Below, piece after piece: positions 7,601 to 16,785 of a stretch of 59,284 nucleotides of DNA. The notes under the pieces are model-generated. The model was not told the DNA's origin and made no database searches. It saw nothing but the letters and a program-made list of their open reading frames with translations. Source of the DNA: Bacteroidia bacterium (GTDB taxonomy: Bacteria; Bacteroidota; Bacteroidia; Bacteroidales; Prolixibacteraceae); NCBI GenBank assembly GCA_025358025.1, contig JANYKW010000032.1, forward strand, positions 1 to 59,284, read 5' to 3'. The translations under genes and the position numbers were made by a program. How positions within the stretch are numbered: position 1 is the first letter of the stretch; each line of letters opens with the position of its first letter.

Positions 7601-10092
7601 ATAACTCCCTTGAAAACTATGCAGATGTGATCTTACCTCTTCCTCTGGAAGGCCAATTCACCTATCTGATTCCGGATGATCTGAACGGGAAGATAGCACC
7701 GGGAATGAGAGTCGTGGTGCAGTTTGGAGTCAAAAAATTTTATTCAGCGATTGTCCGCGCTGTGCATAGCAGAAAGCCGGAAAATATCTCCGCAAAACTC
7801 ATTGAATCAGTACTCGATGACAAGCCTATTCTCTCTGAAAATTGTTTTTTACTATGGGAATGGATTGCATCTTATTACTACTGCACACTTGGTGAGGTAC
7901 TCAAGGCAGCATTACCTTCAGGACTCAAACTTGAGAGCGAAACACGCATCTCTCTGAACGAAACTTACATCAAAAATGAGTCTGAGCAACTTAAACCCAA
8001 AGAGATACTGCTACTCGAAATAATCAGGGAGAAAAAAGGAATTTCTGTTTTGGAACTTAATAACACGGTATTGAAGAAAGGGACCCTGCCCATACTGAAA
8101 GAGTTGTTGAGAAAAGGAGTCATTTATATTGATGAAGAACTCAGGGAAAACTACAAAGCGCGCACAGAGACTATTGTAACCCTTGGTACAGCAATTTTTT
8201 CAGAGGAAAAGTTGCTGCGCACCATGGATTTGCTTTTAAAAATCCCAAAACAGCGCGAGATGCTTCAACTCTTTTTGCAGGAGAATGAAGATTGTACCTC
8301 CCTGAAAGACAAAGCATTCCCCAAAAAAGCGTTGTTAATGAAAAGCGGTGCCAGCCTGACTGTTTTTAATGGCCTGGTAAAAAAGGAGATCCTGTCTGTA
8401 TTCGAACAACAGACTGACAGGCTGGAGGCAGGTAAAGAGGCTTCCCGTGCTGCCTATCCATTGTATCCTTCTCAACAGATAGCCTTTAATCAGATAGAGG
8501 AATCCTTCACTAAAAATCAGGTTACCCTCCTGCATGGAGTCACTTCCAGCGGAAAAACTGAGATTTATATTAAGTTGATCGAAAAATGCATAAAAGAGGA
8601 GAAGCAGATCCTCTATCTATTGCCGGAAATTGGACTTACCACGCAAATGATCAGTAGGTTGCTTGAAGTATTTGGCAAGCAGGTTGGTGTCTACCACTCC
8701 AGATTCAGCGACGCAGAGCGGGTTGAAATCTGGAATAAAGTACTCCACTTTCATCCGGGAAATCCGGATCAGACTCATCAGCTGATTATTGGTACGCGTT
8801 CATCCATTTTTCTTCCATTTTCCAATCTTGGTCTGATCGTAGTTGATGAGGAGCACGAAAACAGTTACAAACAATATGATCCAGCACCCAGGTATCATGC
8901 ACGGGACAGCGCCATCGTACTAGCAACCATGCTCAAGATTCCTGTGTTGCTGGGTACAGCCACTCCGGCAGTTGAAACCTATTTCAATGCAAAATCGGGA
9001 AGATACGGTTTAGTTGAACTGAATGAAAGATTTACACAGATTGAGCTGCCCGAAATTGTTGCTGTAGACCTGAAACGGGCATACCAGCGCAAATCGATGC
9101 GTTCATATCTTACGCCTGAATTGTTCGAAGAGATCACTTTGGCACTCGGTAAAAAAGAACAGGTGATTCTATTTCAAAACAGAAGGGGATTTTCACCTTT
9201 TATAGAATGCAAAAGTTGCGGTTGGATTCCCAAATGTGCCCATTGCGATGTCTCTCTTACATACCACAAAAATAGCAGACAACTGGTATGCCATTATTGT
9301 GGTTATTCTATCTATTACCCTGCTGTATGTGGAGCTTGTCACTCGGGCGAACTGTCCAACAAGGGATTTGGCACCGAGAAAATAGCAGAAGAGATCTCTG
9401 CCTTATTCCCTGAGGCTGTAGTAGAACGACTTGATCTGGATGCAACGCGATCAAAGAAAGCCTTTCAATCCATCCTTCAGCGTTTCGACAGGGGGGATAC
9501 AGATATTTTGGTTGGCACACAAATGATCACAAAAGGATTGGATTTTGAGCATGTGAGGGTAGTTGGAATTCTGAATGCCGACAATCTGCTCAACTTTCCC
9601 GATTTCAGGTCTCATGAAAGGAGTTACCAGCTGATGGCGCAGGTAAGCGGCAGGGCCGGAAGAAGAGACAAACGGGGAAAAGTAATCATCCAGACATCAC
9701 AACCCGATCATTTCATAATTCAAAAAGTAGTAGCCAATGATTATGAGGGGATGTATAATCAGCAGATTTCCGAACGCAAAGATTTCAAATATCCCCCCTT
9801 TTACCGGATGATTCGTATTACTTTAAAACACAGAGATCTATCAGAGCTGGATCGGATTGCAAGGGAGAGTGCAGAGGCATTGCGAAGCAGATTCGGATCC
9901 AGGTTACTTGGGCCGGAATATCCTGCCATAGGACGCATTAAACTTATGTATATGAAGCAGATGTGGCTCAAACTGGAACGCGATTTATCTATCTCCTCGG
10001 CCAAACGACAAATGCAGGTAATGCTTGCCAGTGTAAAGGCCCGCGACAAAAATAAAATGGTTCAGATTGTTGTGGATGTTGATCCGATGTAG
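7597..10092 (+). CDS. priA: Primosomal replication restart helicase PriA
   Basis: PriA binds abandoned forks and reloads the replicative helicase. This copy has 831 residues. The N-terminal 3' DNA-binding domain is residues 1-110. The helicase has motif I GVTSSGKTE at about 314-322, DEEH at about 417-420 and GTATPAVETY. A cysteine-rich zinc region follows (CKSCGWIPKCAHCD, CHYCG, CGACHS, about residues 538-590) between the helicase lobes, then GTQMITKGLDFEHV and SGRAGR. The C-terminal domain is complete. It overlaps nadD by 4 bases. All zinc ligands appear present, with eight cysteines in four pairs. Confidence 0.97.
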   Translation: MNNSLENYADVILPLPLEGQFTYLIPDDLNGKIAPGMRVVVQFGVKKFYSAIVRAVHSRKPENISAKLIESVLDDKPILSENCFLLWEWIASYYYCTLGEVLKAALPSGLKLESETRISLNETYIKNESEQLKPKEILLLEIIREKKGISVLELNNTVLKKGTLPILKELLRKGVIYIDEELRENYKARTETIVTLGTAIFSEEKLLRTMDLLLKIPKQREMLQLFLQENEDCTSLKDKAFPKKALLMKSGASLTVFNGLVKKEILSVFEQQTDRLEAGKEASRAAYPLYPSQQIAFNQIEESFTKNQVTLLHGVTSSGKTEIYIKLIEKCIKEEKQILYLLPEIGLTTQMISRLLEVFGKQVGVYHSRFSDAERVEIWNKVLHFHPGNPDQTHQLIIGTRSSIFLPFSNLGLIVVDEEHENSYKQYDPAPRYHARDSAIVLATMLKIPVLLGTATPAVETYFNAKSGRYGLVELNERFTQIELPEIVAVDLKRAYQRKSMRSYLTPELFEEITLALGKKEQVILFQNRRGFSPFIECKSCGWIPKCAHCDVSLTYHKNSRQLVCHYCGYSIYYPAVCGACHSGELSNKGFGTEKIAEEISALFPEAVVERLDLDATRSKKAFQSILQRFDRGDTDILVGTQMITKGLDFEHVRVVGILNADNLLNFPDFRSHERSYQLMAQVSGRAGRRDKRGKVIIQTSQPDHFIIQKVVANDYEGMYNQQISERKDFKYPPFYRMIRITLKHRDLSELDRIARESAEALRSRFGSRLLGPEYPAIGRIKLMYMKQMWLKLERDLSISSAKRQMQVMLASVKARDKNKMVQIVVDVDPM

Positions 10093-10159
10093 TTGATATC
10101 TTTTCTTAAGGATCCGTATCAATTTTTTTAACGGTCTGTTCTCGTTGAGACTAAAATAC

Positions 10160-10167
10160 TAACTTTG
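10160..10167 (+). promoter_or_regulatory. Bacteroidota -7 box (TAACTTTG) for parAB
   Basis: TAACTTTG fits TAnnTTTG and lies 24 bases before the parA ATG, in a 98-base gap that separates the priA run from parA. The -33 region is weak (a TGTT about 20 bases upstream). Confidence 0.6.
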
Positions 10168-10190
10168 AGGCCGACAAATAAATATTATTC

Positions 10191-10985
10191 ATGGGAAAAG
10201 TTATAGCTATCGCAAATCAGAAGGGTGGAGTTGGAAAGACTACTACCGCCATCAATCTGGCCGCGAGTTTAGCCGTTTTAGAATATAAAATACTACTTAT
10301 TGATGCTGACCCTCAGGCTAATGCAACATCAGGAGTTGGATTTGATGTTCGCAATGTCAAGACCAGTATATATGAATGTGTTGTGGATGACATAGATCCC
10401 AAAAATATCATTTTAAATACCAGTACCCCGGGTTTTGACCTGATTCCCTCTCACATCGATCTGGTAGGTGCAGAGATCGAAATGCTCAATATGCCCAACC
10501 GTGAAAAAGTATTGAAGCATGTCATTGAAAAGATAAGAAATGATTATGATTTCATCTTCATCGATTGTTCTCCTTCACTTGGATTGATCACGGTCAATGC
10601 ACTTACTGCATCCGATTCTGTCATCATTCCGGTGCAATGTGAGTATTTCGCCCTCGAAGGATTGGGCAAATTGCTCAATACGATTAAGATAATTCAAAGC
10701 AGGTTAAATCCGGAATTACAAATTGAAGGATTCCTTCTTACCATGTTCGATTCAAGGCTAAACCTATCCAACCAGGTTCATGACGAGGTTAGAAAACACT
10801 TTCAGGAAATGGTGTTTGAAAGTATTATAACAAGAAACATCCGTTTATCAGAGGCTCCAAGTTATGGTCTGCCTGTAGTTTCGTATGATATCGGTTCTAA
10901 AGGAGCCAAAAATTATTTAAATCTTGCGCGTGAACTACTGCAAAAGAACAAGATGACAAAAATGAATCATAAAGAGATTGTTTGA
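10191..10985 (+). CDS. parA: Chromosome partitioning ATPase ParA (Soj)
   Basis: This 264-residue MinD/ParA-type ATPase works with ParB-parS to segregate the chromosome origin. The deviant Walker A is QKGGVGKTTTAINLA (about residues 9-23), Walker A' is IDADPQANAT and Walker B is DFIFIDCSPSLG. The short form without an N-terminal helix-turn-helix is the chromosomal Soj type. parB follows after 24 bases. A TAACTTTG promoter box precedes the gene. I found no recognisable parS palindrome in this window. Confidence 0.96.
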   Translation: MGKVIAIANQKGGVGKTTTAINLAASLAVLEYKILLIDADPQANATSGVGFDVRNVKTSIYECVVDDIDPKNIILNTSTPGFDLIPSHIDLVGAEIEMLNMPNREKVLKHVIEKIRNDYDFIFIDCSPSLGLITVNALTASDSVIIPVQCEYFALEGLGKLLNTIKIIQSRLNPELQIEGFLLTMFDSRLNLSNQVHDEVRKHFQEMVFESIITRNIRLSEAPSYGLPVVSYDIGSKGAKNYLNLARELLQKNKMTKMNHKEIV

Positions 10986-11009
10986 CATAAACAGAATTTT
11001 GAAAGTACT

Positions 11010-11885
11010 ATGCAAAAACGCAATGCGCTGGGCAGGGGTTTGTCCGCCCTGATTGATGATTCAAATGTGATACGTGACCAGAATCCGGTTTCCAATGAAA
11101 TTCCGGTTTCCGAAATTGAAGCTAATCCCTATCAGCCGCGCGTTCACTTTGACGAAGAAGCAATGAATGAGCTGGCTGCATCCATCAGGGAAGTGGGGAT
11201 CATACAGCCTGTCACACTGCGTAAAATAGGAGAAAAAAGGTACCAGATCATCGCTGGAGAGAGAAGATTCAGGGCATCCAAGTTGGCCGGACTAACAAAA
11301 GTCCCTGCATTTGTCAGAGAGGCTGGAGACGAAGCCATGCTCGAACTTGCCCTGGTTGAAAACATTCAAAGGGAAGACCTTGACGCCATTGAAGTCGCCC
11401 TTAGTTACCAACGGTTGATGGAAGAGTGTAAACTTACCCAGGAAAGTCTTAGCGACAGAGTCGGCAAAAAAAGATCAACGATCTCCAACTACCTTCGCCT
11501 GCTCAGATTGCCTGCCGTTATCCAAAAAGCTATCAGGGAGCAGGAAATTACAATGGGCCACGCTCGTGCACTGATCAATATCACTGATTCAGAAACCCAG
11601 GTGATGGTGTATCGTCAAGTGGTCAAGTACGATTTCTCCGTGCGCAAAACCGAAGATATCGTTCGCAAACTAAGTAATATTGAAGAGGAATCAGTTACCG
11701 AATCCGGGAAAGATTCTACAATGACCGATCAGTTCCAGGATTTAAAGAAGCATCTGGGAAAATATTTCAACAGCAACATCGGACTAAAAATCAACGAAAA
11801 ATACAAAGGAAAAATTGAAATCCCATTTAAAGATTCAAAAGATTTGGAACGGATTATCGGAATTTTTGATAGAATAAATTCATAA
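11010..11885 (+). CDS. parB: Chromosome partitioning protein ParB (Spo0J)
   Basis: This 291-residue CTPase/DNA-binding protein loads at parS and spreads on DNA. The start MQKRNALGRGLSALI is typical. The ParB/Srx CTP-binding domain shows IEANPYQPR, then GERRFRASKLAG and ENIQREDLDAIE. The helix-turn-helix lies around residues 140-175 (SLSDRVGKKRSTISNYLRLL). A C-terminal dimerisation segment follows. It is downstream of parA and upstream of a DUF5683 gene and mltD. Confidence 0.96.
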   Translation: MQKRNALGRGLSALIDDSNVIRDQNPVSNEIPVSEIEANPYQPRVHFDEEAMNELAASIREVGIIQPVTLRKIGEKRYQIIAGERRFRASKLAGLTKVPAFVREAGDEAMLELALVENIQREDLDAIEVALSYQRLMEECKLTQESLSDRVGKKRSTISNYLRLLRLPAVIQKAIREQEITMGHARALINITDSETQVMVYRQVVKYDFSVRKTEDIVRKLSNIEEESVTESGKDSTMTDQFQDLKKHLGKYFNSNIGLKINEKYKGKIEIPFKDSKDLERIIGIFDRINS

Positions 11886-11903
11886 TCAGGAAATTAAGTT
11901 GTT

Positions 11904-12545
11904 TTGAAAATTATATTAAAACTACTGTTTGTTGGAATAATCATAACTCTGTATTGCTCAAATCTGGAGGCACAGGAGTTTTCTGTCCCAAAAGACAGTC
12001 TCAAGATTTCCATTTCCAACCAAAATAAAGTACTTTCGCCAAAGAAAGCTTCTATTTACGCTGCCCTGTTTCCAGGTTTGGGACAGGTTTACAACGGGAA
12101 ATACTGGAAATTGCCTATCGTTTACGGCGGTTATACAGGACTAATATATTTGCTGGGATGGAATAACAACAACTATAATGACTATTTTGATGCCTATAAG
12201 ACAATGTCTAAGTATCAAAACGTCAATCAGATGAGCAAGGAAGACAAGGATTATCTGAATGAAATGTTTAAAATTCCATACTTTGATATGAATACTTATC
12301 CTTCACATTTTGATAGTTTTAAAAGTCAATTGAAAGGTGGAAAGGATTATTACAGGAGGAACAGGGATTTGAGTATCATCGCTATCGCTGCCTTGCACGT
12401 TTTAAGTATCATTGATGCCAGTGTCGATGCGAACCTGGCAGATTTTGACATCAATGACAATCTGAGCATGAGAGTTGAACCCATGCAGATGAATTTCGGG
12501 AAAGGTGCCCAGATAATTGGCATCAACTTTGCTTTTAATTTTTAA
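11904..12545 (+). CDS. DUF5683 domain membrane protein
   Basis: This 213-residue protein starts at a TTG codon at 11904, with no usable ATG nearby and the family-like start KIILKLLF right after it. A signal peptide ends near residue 23. The core has SPKKASIYAALFPGLGQVYNGKYWKLPIVYGG, the conserved DUF5683 stretch, and a second hydrophobic segment SIIAIAALHVLSIIDASVDAN. The family is found downstream of parB in Bacteroidota and its function is unknown. Its position between parB and a lytic transglycosylase hints at an envelope role. It starts 18 bases after parB. Confidence 0.88.
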   Translation: MKIILKLLFVGIIITLYCSNLEAQEFSVPKDSLKISISNQNKVLSPKKASIYAALFPGLGQVYNGKYWKLPIVYGGYTGLIYLLGWNNNNYNDYFDAYKTMSKYQNVNQMSKEDKDYLNEMFKIPYFDMNTYPSHFDSFKSQLKGGKDYYRRNRDLSIIAIAALHVLSIIDASVDANLADFDINDNLSMRVEPMQMNFGKGAQIIGINFAFNF

Positions 12546-12559
12546 TTAATTTTAGGGCT

Positions 12560-14218
12560 ATGACCATAAAATTCAAAATTTTAATCCTGACCATTCTATT
12601 ACTCTCTGGTAGTGTGATGGCGCAGGTCCCTGAAAAACCAATTACCGCGGAAGAGGAGCAAAAAGTTTGGGGTAATGATACAATTGCCAATAAAATGGCA
12701 GACAAGATGGTTATTGAGAATCTTAATCTGTTGGTTTCAGACAAGCTGGACTCTTTGGTTAATACCTGGTATATTAAAAATGCATTTATTTACGATAAGA
12801 GTGATTTTGAAACACTTCCGGAAGAGATAAAAACTTATCTGCCTGATTCTGTATATATTAGTCGCCTTCAGGCTTTGGATTCCTTTCTTCCTTTGCCTTA
12901 CAATGAGACAGTTCGAAATTTAATTGGTTTGTACACCATCCGCAAACGTGAACTTACCTCATACATTTATGGTCTGTCAAACTATTACTTTCCCATTTTC
13001 GAAGAGGCGCTTGAAAGATACAATCTGCCACATGAACTGAAATATCTTCCCATCATTGAATCGGCCCTCAATCCCAAGGCATTCTCCAGAGCCGGGGCAT
13101 CAGGGCTGTGGCAATTTATGATAGGTACCGGCAAATTGTACGGACTTGAAATAAACTCTTACATCGACGAACGCAACGATCCTATCAAATCTTCCGATGC
13201 TGCTGCAAGGTACCTCAGGGATCTATATGCCATTTATGGCGACTGGCACATCGTCATTGCAGCTTACAACTGCGGTCCGGGGAATATTAATAAAGCTGTC
13301 AGGCGTAGCGGAGGAAAACAAAGTTACTGGGATATATACTATTCACTGCCCCGCGAAACACGTGGGTATATTCCCGTCTTCATTGCTGCCACATACATGA
13401 TGAATTATGGCAAGGAACATAGCATGAAAGCTGCTGAACCAAAGTTCAAAACTGTAACAGATACCATTGAAATTCACAATTATCTGAATTTCGAGCAGGT
13501 TGCAGCAACCATAAATATGCCGGTAGAGGAGCTCAGACAATTGAATCCGCAATACAGACGTGATATTATTCCTGCCAGACCAGACAAACCCTACCTGTTG
13601 AAATTACCTGCGGAGGCGATTTCAGCTTTCATTGATAACGAGACCCAAATATTTGCATACAACCGTGATAAATACTTCCCCAACAATATGCTGGTACCAC
13701 TTAGGGGCAGCCGTACAACGGCATCCAGGAGATCATCCGGATTATCTGTTGCAGGGATGAAAGAAATAACTTATGTAGTGAAATCCGGCGACAACCTGGG
13801 TTCAATTGCGAGTAAGCACAGGGTAACAGTTAATGATTTAAAGGAATGGAATGATTTCAGGAAAAAAACACTGCAGGTTGGTCAGCGAATTACAGTCTAT
13901 GTCCCCGGAAAGCCATTGAAAAGCAAAGAAGCCCAAATTGAGAAGTCTAAAGCTGAACAGCAAACCATTGCAGCTCAAATAACCGAAGGGAAACCAGATA
14001 ATACCGTTTCTGCGGCTTTGCCAGGTAATGATACTACACCTGCGTCATCCGGATCCGATGAATATACCATCTATACCGTTCAAAACGGAGACAGTCTGTT
14101 CACCATCGCGAAGAAGTTCCCGGGAATAACAGATGCTGATCTGAAAGCGTTTAACAATATCAGAAATGTCAAAGGATTGTACCCTGGCCAGCAACTAAAG
14201 ATTCCCAAGAGGGCTTGA
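12560..14218 (+). CDS. mltD: Membrane-bound lytic murein transglycosylase D-like, two LysM domains
   Basis: This 552-residue secreted enzyme cleaves peptidoglycan glycan strands to 1,6-anhydroMurNAc products. A signal peptide covers about residues 1-21. The SLT domain spans about 135-290 and contains the catalytic glutamate in PIIESALNPKAFS (about residue 167), GASGLWQFM and YNCGPGNINKA. LysM peptidoglycan-binding modules are at about 402-450 (YVVKSGDNLGSIASKH) and 501-550 (YTVQNGDSLFTIAKKF). The final gene of the parAB block, it converges on a small minus-strand gene 7 bases away. Confidence 0.95.
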   Translation: MTIKFKILILTILLLSGSVMAQVPEKPITAEEEQKVWGNDTIANKMADKMVIENLNLLVSDKLDSLVNTWYIKNAFIYDKSDFETLPEEIKTYLPDSVYISRLQALDSFLPLPYNETVRNLIGLYTIRKRELTSYIYGLSNYYFPIFEEALERYNLPHELKYLPIIESALNPKAFSRAGASGLWQFMIGTGKLYGLEINSYIDERNDPIKSSDAAARYLRDLYAIYGDWHIVIAAYNCGPGNINKAVRRSGGKQSYWDIYYSLPRETRGYIPVFIAATYMMNYGKEHSMKAAEPKFKTVTDTIEIHNYLNFEQVAATINMPVEELRQLNPQYRRDIIPARPDKPYLLKLPAEAISAFIDNETQIFAYNRDKYFPNNMLVPLRGSRTTASRRSSGLSVAGMKEITYVVKSGDNLGSIASKHRVTVNDLKEWNDFRKKTLQVGQRITVYVPGKPLKSKEAQIEKSKAEQQTIAAQITEGKPDNTVSAALPGNDTTPASSGSDEYTIYTVQNGDSLFTIAKKFPGITDADLKAFNNIRNVKGLYPGQQLKIPKRA

Positions 14219-14225
14219 TCTTAGA

Positions 14226-14612
14226 TTAAGGATTTCCCTCTCTAAAAACGTGACGGACCACCACACTGTCAACAAGATAACGTGTATCTCCTCTCCATGG
14301 GAGAGTGCCGTTTTTTTCAGTGTAATGAACCACAACATTTTCACCCTGTAACCTTTCAATACTTCTTGCCACCCGCTCGTCATTAACAGAAAAAAGGAAT
14401 TTCTCTGATGCTAATGCCATGTTACCTGAAGTCTGGACACTGCTCAAAATGATCTCCCCTTCATATGTTTTGAACAGTGATCCCCTGCTAGAAAATTTCT
14501 GTAACAGTCCGGCCCTGTATCCTTCACTGTAGGTATAGAAATATTTCCAGTAAAAGACCAATCCAATAATCACAACCAAAATGAGTGCAGTGCGGATCAA
14601 ATATTTTCTCAT
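14226..14612 (-). CDS. Small membrane-anchored conserved hypothetical protein
   Basis: This 128-residue protein has one N-terminal membrane helix (residues 5-23) followed by YSEGYRAGLLQKFSSRG and KTYEGEIIL, a pattern I know from a widespread uncharacterised Bacteroidota family that is sometimes mislabelled 6-phosphogluconate dehydrogenase. Nothing in it resembles that enzyme. The C-terminal half looks like a small beta-rich extracytoplasmic domain. A TAAATTTG box on its strand lies at 14642-14649, about 30 bases upstream of its ATG. The function is unknown. Confidence 0.8.
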   Translation of the reverse strand: MRKYLIRTALILVVIIGLVFYWKYFYTYSEGYRAGLLQKFSSRGSLFKTYEGEIILSSVQTSGNMALASEKFLFSVNDERVARSIERLQGENVVVHYTEKNGTLPWRGDTRYLVDSVVVRHVFREGNP

Positions 14613-14818
14613 AGGATGAGGTATTTAAATTTCTTTCCTTCCAAATTTAACACAAATTACCATGAGGTAGTTCCATCATTGCACGTTAAAATTATATGAA
14701 CGACAAAATAAACATCTCAGTATCCTGAACATTGGGCACACCCAATAAAATCTCTGATTTATTTTAAGCCTTATAAAGTTATAATACAACAATATACGCG
14801 ATCATCAGTTGCAAATTA

Positions 14819-14844
14819 GCAATGGATAATTAATTACCCATTGC
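14819..14844. promoter_or_regulatory. 26-bp near-perfect palindrome upstream of ettA
   Basis: The 26 bases from gcaatgg to ccattgc, centred on taattaatta, pair at 12 of 13 positions with no loop. It sits 50 bases upstream of the ettA ATG. A loop-free palindrome without a following T tract looks more like a dimeric-protein operator than a terminator. Confidence 0.6.
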
Positions 14845-14894
14845 CATTCCGGTGGAAAAAGCGAATTTTGCATGGTATTTACAAAAACATACAC

Positions 14895-16577
14895 ATGAGC
14901 GACGATAAACAGATTATATTCTCGATGTACAAGGTGAGTAAAATTTACCCGCCTCAAAAACAAGTCATTAAAGACATTTCACTCTCTTTTTTCCTGGGTG
15001 CTAAAATTGGCATCATTGGATTGAACGGTTCAGGTAAATCAACTTTACTGAAGATAATTGCCGGTTTAGAGAAAGATTTCAATGGAGAGCTTGCTTTTTC
15101 TCCCGGATATACTGTTGGACATCTTTCGCAGGATCCGCAACTGGATCCATCCAAAACAGTGATGGGTATCGTTCAGGAGGGTGCGCAGGAGATAGTCGAT
15201 CTGCTTGCCGAATTTGAAAACATCAATCTGCAGTTTGGATTACCCGAAGTGTATGAAGATGCTGATAAGATGGATAAGCTAATGGATCGTCAGGCTAAAC
15301 TGCAGGAGAAGATTGATGCAACAGATGCCTGGAATCTCGACAATAAACTGGAAAGAGCCATGGATGCCCTGCGTTGTCCGGATGGTGACACTCCCGTTAC
15401 TGTTCTTTCAGGGGGTGAGCGTCGCAGGGTTGCCCTTTGCCGGCTGCTGTTGAAACAACCGGATATTCTGCTGCTGGATGAGCCAACCAACCACCTGGAT
15501 GCTGAATCCATCGACTGGCTCGAGCAACACCTTCAACAATATCCAGGTACTGTAATTTGTATCACCCACGACCGATACTTCCTTGACAATGTTGCTGGCT
15601 GGATCCTTGAACTCGACAGGGGCGAAGGAATTCCCTGGAAAGGAAACTACTCCAGCTGGCTGGAGCAGAAGCAGAAACGCCTGGAAATGGAGGAGAAAGG
15701 TGTTTCAAAACGCCGCAGAACATTGGAACGCGAACTTGAGTGGGTCAGAATGAGCCCAAAAGCCAGGCAGGCAAAATCCAAAGCACGTTTGGGTGCCTAT
15801 GAAAAGCTTCTTAATGAAGATGTGAAACAGAAAGAAGACAAACTGGAACTATTTATCCCTAATGGACCACGATTGGGAGACAAGGTCATCATTGCAGCGA
15901 ATGTCTCCAAGGGGTACGGTGATCGGCTTCTGTTTGAAAACCTGAATTTCACACTGCCTCCCAATGGCATTGTTGGTGTCATCGGACCCAACGGGGCTGG
16001 TAAGACAACCTTGTTCAGGATGATCATGGGGATGGAAGGTTCTGATTCCGGTACTTTCACGGTAGGTGAAACTGTAAAGATCGGATATGCGGATCAGTCA
16101 CATGCCGAAATTGATCCGGACAAAACAGTATATCAAATTTTGTCGGGTGGAACCGACGAGGTGATGGTTGGAGGTAGAATGCTGAATGCCAGAGCTTTCG
16201 TTTCTAAATTCAATTTCAGCGGATCAGATCAGGAGAAAAAATGTGGAATACTTTCAGGTGGCGAACGCAACAGGCTCCACCTGGCGCTTACTTTAAAATC
16301 CGGAGCAAACGTGCTGCTACTTGATGAGCCAACCAATGACATCGACGTAAACACATTACGGGCACTCGAAGAGGGTCTTGACAGCTTTGCCGGATGCTGT
16401 GTGGTCATATCCCACGACCGGTGGTTTTTAGACCGCATCGCTACGCATATTTTGGCATTTGAGGGTGATTCCCAGATCTATTTCTTTGAGGGAAGTTATT
16501 CCGAATATGAAGAGCACAAAAAGAAAAGAGTAGGTGATGCAACTCCTCACAGGATCAGATATAAAAAACTGATTTGA
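14895..16577 (+). CDS. ettA: Energy-dependent translational throttle protein EttA (ABC-F ATPase)
   Basis: This 560-residue soluble protein carries two ABC cassettes and no membrane segment. Known EttA binds the ribosomal E site and gates the first peptide bond according to the ATP/ADP state. Cassette 1 has GLNGSGKST, LSGGERRRVAL and LLLDEPTNHLD. Cassette 2 has GPNGAGKTT, LSGGERNRLHL and LLLDEPTNDID. The arm insertion and inter-domain linker (residues about 90-150 and 250-310) are present. I chose ATG 14895 (MSDDKQIIFSMYKVSKIYPP) because it matches the EttA N-terminus; the frame stays open to 14841 but with unfamiliar sequence. Confidence 0.95.
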   Translation: MSDDKQIIFSMYKVSKIYPPQKQVIKDISLSFFLGAKIGIIGLNGSGKSTLLKIIAGLEKDFNGELAFSPGYTVGHLSQDPQLDPSKTVMGIVQEGAQEIVDLLAEFENINLQFGLPEVYEDADKMDKLMDRQAKLQEKIDATDAWNLDNKLERAMDALRCPDGDTPVTVLSGGERRRVALCRLLLKQPDILLLDEPTNHLDAESIDWLEQHLQQYPGTVICITHDRYFLDNVAGWILELDRGEGIPWKGNYSSWLEQKQKRLEMEEKGVSKRRRTLERELEWVRMSPKARQAKSKARLGAYEKLLNEDVKQKEDKLELFIPNGPRLGDKVIIAANVSKGYGDRLLFENLNFTLPPNGIVGVIGPNGAGKTTLFRMIMGMEGSDSGTFTVGETVKIGYADQSHAEIDPDKTVYQILSGGTDEVMVGGRMLNARAFVSKFNFSGSDQEKKCGILSGGERNRLHLALTLKSGANVLLLDEPTNDIDVNTLRALEEGLDSFAGCCVVISHDRWFLDRIATHILAFEGDSQIYFFEGSYSEYEEHKKKRVGDATPHRIRYKKLI

Positions 16578-16685
16578 AAATTAATGAGATTTCAAAACAA
16601 CCAGGAACAATTTATCCGGACTATTTATTAACTATTATTTACAAATAATTAATAATATATTTACATTTTGTAATAAAATATTCAC

Positions 16686-16693
16686 TACCTTTG
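16686..16693 (+). promoter_or_regulatory. Bacteroidota -7 box (TACCTTTG) for a short non-coding transcript
   Basis: TACCTTTG matches TAnnTTTG. A TTTG at 16667-16670 could serve as the -33 element, though the 15-base gap is shorter than the usual 19-21. The next gene downstream is on the opposite strand. Confidence 0.55.
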
Positions 16694-16699
16694 ATGAGT

Positions 16700-16770
16700 T
16701 AATAGTTATTAGTAGTAGTTAGTTGATTTGGATTCGTAAGAGGTTGCCACCCCGGCAGCCTCTTTTCGTT
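16700..16770 (+). ncRNA. Candidate small RNA of about 70 nt
   Basis: The start is predicted about 7 bases after the TACCTTTG box and the end at the terminator at 16738-16767. The interval holds no open frame with a convincing start. It is A/T-rich with repeated tagt words (agttaatagttattagtagtagttagt is summarised here as a low-complexity leader at 16697-16724) and then the hairpin. I cannot assign an RNA family. Confidence 0.4.
16738..16767 (+). terminator. Rho-independent terminator between ettA and punA
   Basis: The arms aagaggttgcc (16738-16748) and ggcagcctctt (16754-16764) form an 11-bp stem with one G-T wobble and the 5-base loop acccc. It runs into tttt and a T-rich stretch. It can end the candidate small RNA and read-through from ettA. 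Confidence 0.8.
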
Positions 16771-16785
16771 TATATACCATTGCTG

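Noticed and set aside
10093-10190. parS site near parAB
   Set aside because: No palindrome resembling a Spo0J/ParB site is visible here or elsewhere in the window.
14841-14894. Longer ettA start at 14841
   Set aside because: The added 18 residues (MPFRWKKRILHG...) are unlike EttA and begin inside the palindrome; ATG 14895 matches the family.
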